Positions 10,317 to 20,800 of a stretch of DNA of 64,000 nucleotides are shown piece by piece (positions within the stretch are counted from its first letter, which is position 1; every line of letters starts with the position of its first letter). This DNA is from Hansfordia pulvinata (taxonomy: Eukaryota; Ascomycota; Sordariomycetes; Xylariales), in contig BJKQ01000018.1 of assembly GCA_006538405.1 (NCBI GenBank), positions 62,001 through 126,000 on the forward strand, read 5' to 3'. A program made the translations under genes and the position numbers. The notes beneath the pieces were generated by a model. The model worked only from the letters and a program-made list of their open reading frames with translations. It ran no database searches and was not told the DNA's origin.

Positions 10317-10869
10317 ATGTCTGCCGCTCCGAAATGGCGTATCGCGATGGGCTGTGATGTAAGTAGACGCCCCGGCCTGTCCCCCGGCCCCTCACCCGCC
10401 CCTCGCAGCATCCCGCTGACCAGTCTGCGCGCCCCAGGAAGCCGGCGTCGGTTACAAGGACAAGATCAAGGCCGACTTCGAGGCCGACCCGCGCGTCGAG
10501 AGCGTGACGGACGTGGGCAGCTACGAGAAGACGGACAAGACGGCGTACCCCGCGCGCGCCGCCGACGCCGCGCGCCTGGTCGCCGAGGGCAAGGCGGACC
10601 GCGCCCTGCTCATCTGCGGCACGGGCCTGGGCGTCGCCATCTCGGCCAACAAGATCAAGGGCGTCCGCGCCGTGACCGCCCACGACAGCTTCAGCGTCGA
10701 GCGCGCCATCCTCAGCAACAACGCCCAGGTCCTGTGCATGGGCGAGCGCGTCATCGGCCTCGAGCTGGCCCGCCGCCTCGCCAAGGAGTGGCTGGGCTAC
10801 GTCTTCGACACCACCAGCGCCAGCGCGGCCAAGGTCGACGCCATCACCGCGCTCGAGAAGGACCTGTAG
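10317..10869 (+). CDS. RpiB/LacAB-family isomerase, D-erythrulose-4-phosphate isomerase-like
   Basis: 157-residue sugar-phosphate isomerase from two exons: 10317-10358 and 10438-10869, with a 79-bp intron (GTAAGTA...CCCAG). The join reads MGCD-EAGVGYK. The catalytic Cys74 lies in [34 protein letters not shown] is the C-terminal active-site block and is closer to the DerI/EryI subgroup than to ribose-5-phosphate isomerases (from memory of the family). The usual DHAG start motif is DEAG here. In erythritol/threitol pathways this enzyme converts D-erythrulose 4-phosphate to D-erythrose 4-phosphate, which enters the pentose phosphate pathway. Its position beside a DAK kinase and a TIM paralogue supports that role. 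AATAAA at 10919. Confidence 0.9.
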
Positions 10870-12579
10870 ATTTCTTTTCGGTGGCGCATTGATTTGATAG
10901 ATGACGGACACGACAAACAATAAAAAACGATTCCCTCCACTCCCCAGGGGCCTGATCAAGATGCCCACCAGAACAATGCTGCCCGGCAAGGTTGGCTCAT
11001 CGAGTCGCCCTCAGAACCGTTTACCATTCATCCAAACCAGCGTGTCCGTAGTGCTGTCACATCTGCCGCAGGGTGACGTCCAGTCATCCCGCCGACAAAC
11101 GTTGCTGGCGGAACGCAGAAGCGCGTCGACGTAATTGTTGCCCTCATCCCTGCCCCTCATCGACTTGGGGTTGTTCAAGGTGAGCCGGGTGGCGGGGTAG
11201 TCAGCTTGCCTCACCACCACACCACCGCTCATCACCCCGCGGGCCCGGACCCTTGCGCCCCAGGGCGCCGTGGCGTCAACCCCTGTCGCTAATTTATTGG
11301 TTTATTAGGTCACCGTAGTCACGAGTACAGCACTCTGGCGTTGCGAGTTCGGACTGGCACCGTGCACCCAAGGTCCCAGTGAGAAGCTCTGCTAAACCAG
11401 TGCGAGGCAAACACTGTCACCGCATCAAGAAATGAGATCGATCCCGAACGGAGCGCGGTGACAGGCAAACTGCCAACACGGCTTCCGTATTTCCCCCGGC
11501 TTGGACAGCCACATACATTAGGTAGCGTAGCAAGACCAACTCGACCCGCCCCACCCGTGCTTGGCCCTGACGTGACCCCTCCACGTCCCTCGCAGCTGGC
11601 GGGGCGCGATCGGCGCCGCTACTCGTACGCAGCTGGCCGTCTTCTTCTTCCTCTGTCAGACATGGCGGTGTCCACCAGTTGCCCTGTGCCTTTACCGCTT
11701 GCAATTGACGTGGAAAGGTTTGACGGATTGTCGGCGCGTTGTCTGCGAGACGCCCGGGTGGCTTGATGGGTGGCCGCGAGCCCGGGCTGTCGCCACCAGC
11801 GGCGGTGGCAGTAGCCCAGTTTCATACTATTCTATGACCCTGTGAGGCGGACAATCGCCATCACGACCGGTGCCGACTCATGTCGGATGAGATGATGTGT
11901 ACGAGTAGCTGCAGTGATCATTTCAAGTTCGGCGTCGCCGCAGGGAGCGGCGCCCAGCAGGGGGAAAGAAAGTAAAAGAGCAGAGCTGTAGAGAGTAAGT
12001 GGGAGGGATCGCGGGGCAACTCTCGGGTTGCCCTTTTCGGATAGCTACCAGGTCCGAATCTCAAGAGGCGGTCGATACGGTTCTTTCGCCCCCTTCCTAC
12101 GCCTCTTCTTCAAACCCCCTGCCAGAATCTTTGCCCCCACGTGCCTGTGAATGTTCGGTTTGCCGTGTGAAGCAACCTTGGCGGCTGTGATTCCCGCTCT
12201 ACGTCCATCGACATTGGGGCCCGCCCCTCTCTCATTTCCCGGCGGGCAGAACCGTCCAAAGGGGGGTTTCCGAGCTGTTTGCTGAGCACCTGATGCTGGT
12301 TAGTTTTTTTTCTTATTTCCCTTCTCAGCCGGCCCTGGCGTACCTGGCCACAAACATTCGAGATCATGGGACATTAGGGATCGTTAAGACGGACCCTGGC
12401 TCGATCTTCACCGGCAGTCGGGTGGCGGACCCCTGGACCCGGAGGGCTGGCTGTCTGAGACGGGGGTCTTGGGAGCTCCGGGATCGCTGCATCCCACTCT
12501 CCTGAGGTAGCTTTCCGTGCTCCGCAGACGGATTGCAGTGGGATGAGGCGGGGTCGAGGACGCACGCCCGTGATGCGCG

Positions 12580-12592
12580 ACATGTCGTTGGC
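12580..12592 (+). promoter_or_regulatory. Possible copy of the cluster promoter motif
   Basis: acatgtcgttggc matches the first 12 bases of the 19-bp repeat unit at 4460-4535 with one change. It lies about 490 bp before the TIM start. It may be chance; no experimental meaning is known. Confidence 0.2.
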
Positions 12593-13050
12593 TGCTCGCT
12601 TGCATCCATCATGTCGTGTTGGCTGAGGGCCGTGGGTGGGAGAGGGGTTCGAGTGGAAGGTCCGTTGTGCACCCGAACTGACCGTCTTCAGACTGCACAT
12701 GGCCGTTTGGCCGTCCGTAATTGGATTGACGTTTAGCAGCGCCGTGATGCGCACGCACGTACGTAATGGGTGCAATTCTGCCCAGCGCCTCAACACCACG
12801 ACGCCTCGTCTTCTCCTTGTAGATGCTTCAGACATTAGTCCATTCCGAATTTGTCGTGGCCTGTTCTTTTCCAAGTACCTCCCTAACGCGCATAGCCTCC
12901 GCCGAAGAGCTGCGCTGACACGCCACCGCCGTCTATCCGATTCTCTGCGATCCAGCAAACCGAGCGCGTCTCCCCGTCATCAACCACGCCAGTTCACCCT
13001 GCTTGCGCCAGCTCGCAGCCGCCGCACAAGAGTCACTTGCTGCACACCCG

Positions 13051-13081
13051 CACCACCACCACCACCACCACCACCACCACC
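13051..13081 (+). repeat. (ACC)10 repeat directly before TIM start codon
   Basis: Ten ACC units run directly into the ATG at 13082. In the gene's own frame they would read threonines, with only a TTG further upstream, so they are better seen as an unstructured 5' leader. Confidence 0.85.
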
Positions 13082-13927
13082 ATGGCCGCCCCCGCGCCCC
13101 GCCGCCGGATCGTAGGCGTCTCGACCAAGATGTACTTCAGCGCCGCCCGCACGCGCGACTACGTCTCGTCGGTGCTCTCGGCGCTCGCGGCCTCGTCGCC
13201 CGAGGACCTGGCCGCCCTGCGCGGCGACGAGTCGGCGGGCAGCCCGGGCGTCGACGTCTTCGTCATCCCGGACCACGTCACCCTGGTGCCCACGATCGAG
13301 CAGATCGCCGCCGCGGGGCCGCCCGTCCCCTTGCTGGCGGGCGCCCAGGACGCCTACTCGGAGGACCAGGGCGCGTACACGGGCGAGGTCAGCCCCGCGG
13401 TCCTGGCCGAGGTGGGCTGCCGCATCGTCGAGCTGGGCCACGCCGAGCGCCGCCGCCTGTTTGCCGAGACGGACGCCTCGGCCGCCTCCAAGGCCGCCGG
13501 CGCCGCCCGCAACGGCTTGACCCCGCTCGTCTGCATCGGCGAGCGCACCCGCGGCGCCTCCCCGGACGATGCGATGCCCGAGGTCGCGGCCCAGGTCGAC
13601 TCGGTCCTCGCGGGCCTGCCCCCGGCCGACGCGCACCCCGTCGACGTCGTGCTGGCCTACGAGCCCGTCTGGGCCATCGGCGCCGCCCAGCCCGCCTCCG
13701 CCGACTACGTTGTCGCGGTCGCCCAGCGCATCCGCGAGCTCGAGAGCGTCCGCGCCCGCGAGGCCGCCACGGGGAGGCCGGGCTCGGTCCGCCTGCTGTA
13801 CGGCGGGAGTGCGGGGCCGGGCTTGTTCGAGAAGCTCAAGGATGGCGTTGACGGGCTGTTCCTCGGCAGATTCGCGCACGACCCGGCACAGTTCCACAGG
13901 ACGATCATGGAGATTGCAAAGGCGTAG
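13082..13927 (+). CDS. Triosephosphate isomerase paralogue (EryH/LerI-like)
   Basis: 281-residue TIM-barrel isomerase in a single exon; ATG 13082 has a good context (ccaccATGg). Catalytic residues are kept: Lys16 (VSTKMY), electrophile His120 (VELGHAERR) and base Glu194 (LAYEPVWAIG). YGGSAGPGLFEKL is the phosphate-binding block. The Asn and Trp that normally precede the lysine (NWK) are Ser and Thr here, and the protein is about 30 residues longer than glycolytic TIM. These are signs of a specialised paralogue. Bacterial EryH/LerI homologues epimerise/isomerise L-erythrulose 1-phosphate to D-erythrulose 4-phosphate, the step that would link the DAK kinase to the RpiB enzyme here (inference). 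AATAAA at 14002. Confidence 0.88.
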   Translation: MAAPAPRRRIVGVSTKMYFSAARTRDYVSSVLSALAASSPEDLAALRGDESAGSPGVDVFVIPDHVTLVPTIEQIAAAGPPVPLLAGAQDAYSEDQGAYTGEVSPAVLAEVGCRIVELGHAERRRLFAETDASAASKAAGAARNGLTPLVCIGERTRGASPDDAMPEVAAQVDSVLAGLPPADAHPVDVVLAYEPVWAIGAAQPASADYVVAVAQRIRELESVRAREAATGRPGSVRLLYGGSAGPGLFEKLKDGVDGLFLGRFAHDPAQFHRTIMEIAKA

Positions 13928-14048
13928 ACATCGAGTTGATTCTGGGTGAGGGGCCGGTCAAAATGGGGGTTCTATATACAAGCAAGCTTCTGTTCCACTC
14001 CAATAAAACCATACATAGGTAAAGACCAAAACTGGAGAGCAGCCGTCT

Positions 14049-16702
14049 TCACTCGCATCGCTTCATGCTGACCCGCCCGTCCCCGTCAGCGCGCAGGTTC
14101 ACCTCGAGCTCCTGCGCCAGAATGCCAGGAACAGGGCCATCGTTCAACTTTCGCAGGGCCTTCGTAACCCGCTCCTCCACCTCCTTGTCTGTCAGGCCTG
14201 AGCTTCCCCAGGCGAGTTTCCTCGTGTCCTCCGACAACACCTGGGACAGGGCTGACCACGCGTTTCCCAGGAGCGTGTGCTTGACATCTCGAATGAACCA
14301 GTAGAAAATGCCGGTCACGATGCAGACATGACAGAAGAGGTTGACCATGGCGAGAATAAAGCCTGTGTGTCGTACTGGCTGCTGCCGAGTGATGAACGTC
14401 GTGATACTTCCAGGGGAACCCCTCGATGAGAAATTCGGAAGCCACTGATAGTAAGTATTGCGAATGGCTGCGGTGTTCACGGCCTGCAGCGTCACTGCCG
14501 GATCCTCGCCCGATGTTTTGAAAACATCTTGGAGAATATCGCTAAGAGTGGGCTCAAGTACGACCATATTTTGCTGGTAATTTTCGCGACGGTCACGCCA
14601 ACTCGACCGTGTCAGAACCGACAGGGCAGTAGCATCGATGAGCATCCGTTCATGAATAAAGTCATAGAACTCTTCATGTAGAAGCGCCGATGGCCACGTC
14701 CTTCTGTCTTCGTAGGAGCTGATTTCATCGATTGAGCTTCTTGAGGACGATGTGGCAGTCAATGATTGACCTCCTGTTTTGCGAGCGTCATAGTACCAAT
14801 ACAACATCCCCGTTGATTCTAATCAAGACGATCAGCGCCACGTATGCGAGAGAAGTTAGACGAGTGCTCTACTCACGATCCCCGCCCGGTATCACGCCCA
14901 CTATCCTGGCGGGACTCCAACTTTCCCGCAGCTCTCTGAGACGAATGTCGATCAAAGTGCGATTCAAGACATAGTTGCCTGGGTCGTCTCTGATTAGGCC
15001 TTTCGAGATTGGGCTTGCTATGAAGTTCATTTCCTGGCTGTCCCAGCCTAGGCCGGGCTCCGACATCGGCTCGGACCGGTAGGCATCAACGGGAAAGGTT
15101 TGTTGATTTTTGAGTCTTTCTTCGTTGGCGCTGAAGAAGGCGTCATAGCACAGAGTCATCTTGTAGCCACCACTTTGGAACGTTTCGTTCCTTTCAAAGT
15201 GCTGCCAAACACCTTGATTATGAACAGAAGCAGGCGGGGAGCCCGCCGTCAGAGATGTCTCGGGCATCGAAATGAATAAAGAAGCACGACCAGCCTGAGT
15301 GTTCCAATGGTCCTCAGTTGAACTCGGAGAGCCTCTTTCCCTACTCCCCTGCCAAGGGAAAGAAGAGAAATGTCGCCCGGTCTCAATGTTGCTGATGGTG
15401 TAGTTATTCGTCGGATCCAATGCGCTGACGAGCCCTCCCATGCTTATGAGCGGCAGAATCAGTATGCTTCCGGACTGAAAATCCAAAGTCGATATATTGA
15501 AACTTGAAATGGAAGTGTCTGTTAGATCGGAGACGGGCAGAATTGAGGCCAGCTCGTGGGGAATATCGCCGTTTCTGACACGTGCAGCCAGGTGGTATGG
15601 GTCGTCGCCTGAGTCGTCCAGTGTCACGTTCGGTCGAACGCAAGTAACCCGGGTATCAAAAACATCGGCATCGCCTTGATATGAGACTGCTGACTCTCGT
15701 TGGCCAGCGGGTATCGGCAGAAACGCTCGCAGGCTGGGTCCGGTGTCCTTAATGTGGTCGTAGGAGGTAATTGGGTCTTCGGACCACTCCGCAAATGCTG
15801 GAAAGTTACTCGGAGTTGAGTCCCACAAGCCGTTCCTTGTCGATGCCATGTGTGTCATATTCATTTCATCCTAGATGTCGAATCGGAAGCCAGTATTGCC
15901 AGTGAAAAGCTCTGGGTCGTTTCTGATAGGTGCGAGGCCCATATCCCACAAGAGGAGGGTCGAAGTGAATTGCGAGACTGTTGAGGTGGTGGTAACACAA
16001 AGTAACGCACATATGATGGTCCAGCGGCCTCGGAAAGAGAATCCTTGTACCTACAACGGTCATGTCAGGTGGAAACGTCAGGAAGAGAAGGGCGAGCAAA
16101 CTCACAAAGGCAGGGATAATCGTTAACGGACCGGGGCCTGAGTGCCTGGCCATTGAAAGTGCTGGCGCCTCGAATACACGGACATGATGCTTTTCCATGC
16201 CAATGGAGGCAAGCATGGCAACTGAGCTGCTGGCCTGGGTTGCCACTGCCAGGCGGACTGCGAGCGATGAGAGAGCGACAGCTGGGCCGATTAACTCTGA
16301 CAAGATAAGACGCCTCCATGACGGACTGTGGCCATCAAACCACATCCACCAGATGATGGTAGCCGCGGCGACGAGGCCAGCCATAGCAATTGAATTGAAG
16401 ATAATGAATAGTCGACCAACCCTTCTGGCCAGGCCATTGAGTGGTGCCGGGGTCATGTCGCCATTCAATGAAAGCCGGCGACTGGATGCTTCTGGCTTAT
16501 TTTGACCTTCTTGCTCGTCGGCGATCGAATCAATGCTCGTTCCATGAGTAACGGATGACTGTCTGGGTGTGGCACTGAGCAGATAGTCTCTCTCTGCGAC
16601 ACCTTCGGCTTCGTCACGCCGTTCTTGGGCGTGCTGTGAATCGCACACGTCGAGATTCGCTCGAGCACCACAAGAAGCGCCACCATGCGCACTGCTCGCC
16701 AT
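14049..16702 (-). CDS. Large fungal membrane protein, interrupted by an in-frame TAG
   Basis: Uncharacterised membrane protein; I cannot name the family. Exons by splice motifs: 16702-16106, 16050-14877 and 14818-14049. Introns: 55 bp GTGAGT...TTGTAG and 58 bp GTGAGT...GATTAG. About 846 residues. The N-terminal 85 residues are polar. Then come hydrophobic spans (FIIFNSIAMAGLVAAATIIWWMW, then the LIGPAVALSSLAV area, then PLTIIPAF-V), a long extracellular-looking loop with many Ser/Thr, and a last span near VNLFCHVCIVTGIFYWFI before a cytosolic tail. Exon 2 reads FRFDI, then TAG at 15871-15873, then DEMNMTHMAS in the same frame. I found no splice pair that removes the stop while keeping the conserved flanks. 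It is a disrupted allele, a base error, or a real end at 15871. Confidence 0.7.
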
Positions 16703-17899
16703 TTCGAAGCAAGGTAGCTGCGAACGGAGTAAAACAAAGTAGACTTGCGGTGGAAGCAGGGAAGACTACCTATCGGCACACAATCCCGACCCATGTTTTG
16801 ATTCGAGAGAACCTGCCACAAAGTTTCCCGCAGCGGGGAAGCGTGCCGTGATGCACAGCCGCATCTGCGCAGCGGCCCATTAGGTAGCCGGCCACAGCTC
16901 AGGTGTATCGATGCATCGATGGCACGCCATTCTTGTCCTGTCACGGAAGATCTGATTCGAAAGTACCCACCAAAACGATAGGCTGGGAGGTGATAGACCT
17001 CAGCTCCTGCAGGTATACCCCTTCACCCTGGGCAAGCGATGAGACCGTGAAAGCAGCGTCGTTACATTGCCATCCGACGATCACTCAACATAAGTTGCCC
17101 CTGTGCCCTTGCAGAGGCTGAGCATGCATCGCGCGGCCTCTCCGCAGTTCACAGCAAACGTATGAGCACCATCCATTTCGCGAGAATCCAAACTAGCAGC
17201 CACAACCACACTCTTTCCGCCACGCGAGGCCTCGACGCCCCAAAAGGGCATACAGACCTCTCGCCATCCACCCATGTAGCCAGCCGCGAGTGTCCTGACC
17301 ACCGGTGGCCCCTCTAAAATACGGAGGACCGGCCAGTCGACATCCGACCTCTGTCCACCTCCAATCGTCGAATCAACCTCCTGGGACATGCCGAACGGAT
17401 ATGAAGCTCGGCTCTATCCTATGAGGGAACAACGTCCAAACGAAGCACAATCTGGCACAATGACAGTCTCAAGATGGAGACGTAGAAGCAGAACTGGTGG
17501 CATGCAAACAGACCATCGATTTTCAACGAGGATCAGGCCTCAAGTGCTCAACGGCAATAATCAAAGGTATATATGGCTGTAAACGTCAGGGATATATGGC
17601 AATCATAAGTATCATAAAGCATGAATAGAACATAAGGACCCGCTTCCTCCATCTGTGGCGCCGATCACTTCGAGCCTTAGCCGGAGCACTCCCCTCGGCC
17701 TCCAAGCATCATCGCGGGCGGCATACCTACTTTCGATCATGACCTGCAGATCCGAGCACTGCGGCCATTGCTTCGTTATTCGAAATGTGTACATTCGACT
17801 CTGGATGATGCTATATTACAGGTGGACAAAGTCCGAGCACGGTGGCGCCTTGACACCAACGCGCCCATAACATCCAGAGCACGTCGACCTCGGGTATCA
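16703..17899. other. Intergenic, 1.2 kb
   Basis: Lies between two minus-strand genes: promoter of the membrane protein on its left, 3' flank of the MIT protein on its right. No gene seen. Confidence 0.5.
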
Positions 17900-20800
17900 C
17901 TAGGTAAGCACCCACTCGGCTCCTCGCTTAACATGCTTGTCCAGCAGCAACGTCAAATCCGCCATGACGAAGCGGCAAATATAGAAGCCGAAGAATTCGG
18001 CAGCATGCCTAGTGCATAGCTCGAGCCCGACCTGAGTCTTGTCGGCATGTCTCAGGCCTGGGTCGTCAACCTGGCGGGCGATTTGATCTATGAGAGTTAG
18101 CATGCGCTAAAGGGGGCGGGGCGGAGGCTGATGGAACTCACCGACTGTCTGTGCAGCGTCAAACAACCTCGCCAGGCTGGCCATGTAGCCCGCAAAAGGA
18201 CCGTCAAACTTGACCGAACCCATGTCGCGCTTTGCTGGTCGACTGCTGGGGTTGGCAACCATTGGCAGGGTGGGGATTGAGGCATTGACAGACTCCCTGT
18301 CGTTGGGAGCGTTGCCATTGCTGCCGCCGCTGGTCGTCTTGTTGCCGTATGCGCTAGACAGGTTGACCGCAGAGCCCTTGCCCCTAAGTCTACGCCAGCT
18401 AAACGCGCCCTTGCCGCTGACACTGGCTGCTCTTGGGACGGCCGAGTTCGCACCGTCATTGGCGCCTTCATCCCGAAGAGAGCTGACACCTTGAGTGCCA
18501 ACCTCGCTGCCCAGCTTCCGCTGTAATGTGGCCTGGACAGTCTCAAGTACGTTCTCGAGGTTCTGCATCTCTTCCAGAACAGCATCGGCGTCGTTGCTGT
18601 CTACACGGCCAAGATTAAGCAGTGCTGCCGTCAACAAGTCACACTGAGCCATCTTTTCCTCCAAACCCCTTAACTTAACACCCTTGACCTTCCATGCATC
18701 GCGAGGAACAAACAGCTTTTGGGTGATGTATCCTCCGCGGGGGTGCGCCAAAGTCTGATAAAGCGCCCGCATGAGCCAGAAAGGTCGTAGCATGACATCG
18801 GATGGACAAGGTTCCAGGGGAACAGGCAGATCGGGGTCCAGGATCTTGGGAGAATGGGGCGACGTCGCAGGGGCCTCGTGAATGTCGGCATCAAACAGGA
18901 AGAGGCCATTGGCGCGCCCAGCTTTGCTGTCAAATACAGAGGCAAGAGGAGTTGGTGGCATGGCAGGCATAGCATGACGCGATAGTCCTGGGTGCGACAT
19001 CTGTTGGGTTAGTGGTGACAGATCGGTGGAATCATCAGTATAGGCAGTCGAATATTGTCGAGGCCTCATAGACTTGATACTGGATGAGGAGAAGGTGGTT
19101 CGCAGAGGGGGTCGCGTGGCTGTAGGGGAGCCATTGCGTTGCTCTTCGTTGTCGTTGATCGGGCTCTTCTCTGGGGGCGTGGGTGGAGGAGGCGAAAGCG
19201 CATCGCTTGGGCTGTCTGTCCTCGTGGGTGACGGCGGGGCTCGGTTGCCAAGTTGACGGTTTGCCGCGAGATTTTGTCGTTGCTGTGCAATATAGCCACC
19301 GGCGCGCGCAGGCGCCATTGGGTCAGGGGCGGGCACGCTGGGCGGCTGTCCGACCGGGGATGTCTCGATCTTGAGCTGCTTAGCGTTCTGCCCAGAAAGT
19401 CGACGAGTCCTGACGCCGGCTGCGGCCGAGCCGGGTCTGGACGGAATCTGCGGCAGGGCCTGTGGAGGGGGCAGAGATGGGGGCGCGTTTTTGGATATCG
19501 GTGCTGGAGGTATTTCGGTGACAGTGGACAAGCTGGTAGATGTGGTAGCTGGATTCGACCCCATGGAGCTGTGCCATGTTCGTGACGTGATGCCGCTCGA
19601 GTCGGATTCTCTAGGAAAGCTGGAGGTTTGGGACCTGGGTTGTTGATCAAACGAAAATTCGCCGAATACGGACTCCCTCGTAATCTCATCCAGCATGCGC
19701 TCTTCTTCTTCATCGGAATCGTCCAAGTCGTAGAACTCGCTGCCGTACTTGCGAAAGTCACTGCCCAACGAAAGCTGACGTTGCCGTTCTTTGTCGCGCG
19801 CCAATTCAATGGCATTTTCTCGCTCCGTCTGTCGTACACGTTCTCGCGCAAGTTCCACCTTGCGCATGGCGCTGGCCACGACGCTGTTACCCTCGTCGTC
19901 GTCGTCCATGGTGTACGGGTTCTCGGGGGGTCTGCGGGCTCGAACCCATCGTCGTAGGCGGCTTCCACGGCTGCATCGAGAGCCGCATCGAATTCTGCCT
20001 CAGTATTGCCGCTGGTATTCCGGACATGCCTTCTCCGGTATCCTGAAGAAGAACAAGAGTGGATCGATGAACGGGGCGAGTCAAGGGCCTCATTAATAGG
20101 ATCCAACCAGGATGCGGACTCGTGGCTGAAGTTGCGAACGTGGCCCATGCCACGGCTTTCGGGTGCCAGATGACTGCCCCCCAAGGAGAAATCCTGGCGG
20201 GGGATATCGTCATCGTCACCGGGAACTGGCGATTTGGCCGTCCTGAGGGGCGATAGAGGCGCTGGCATGGCAGTAGTGTTGTCGGACCGGGGCAGATTCA
20301 GTGTCGGGCCTTCGAAGTTGCGTCGCAGGGGGAGAAAGACGACTGAAGGGGCGATCGCGTCGGGTCTTTGGGAATGGACGAAGGAGATCCGAGTCGCGAC
20401 ATGTCGAGAGCCAACAGCTTGGGTAAGCCAGGAGATGTCGGTGTTTGTGTGCTGTCACCGTTGACTCGGGTAACAGTGGCCGTCTCTATTATAGCTGGTT
20501 CCTGCAGCGTGTCGTACTCTTCGGGGTATACTTCAACTCCATTGTATTCGATACTTCCAGGCCGAGCCGGGAGCTGCTTGTTAGAAGGCTGCAGGGGAAC
20601 CATTCCATCCAGCTCATCTATGCGGCTCGTGTATGTGCCACGCTGCAAGATGCGGAGTTAGCGAAAATTCATGTGTTAGGTGCAGCAAGGCACCAGAATA
20701 TTTTAAACTCACGATGGCTTCCAGCTTCTTCCTGTCCTCCTCACCGTTTGTGCGGGCGAGTACATGCTGAAGAAGGTCGCAGGCTTCCATATAGGAAGCA

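Larger units (their letters stand above)
10870..13081. promoter_or_regulatory. Intergenic region upstream of TIM paralogue
   Basis: 2.2 kb without a supported gene; too short and too broken for a regulator or transporter gene. TACTCGTA-type 8-mers at 11630 and 11900. A sequence similar to the core of the promoter repeat at 4460 occurs at 12580. Confidence 0.4.

Noticed and set aside
13037..13081. TIM start upstream of 13082
   Set aside because: Only a TTG codon is available and the extension would be poly-threonine from the ACC repeat; ATG 13082 has a good context.
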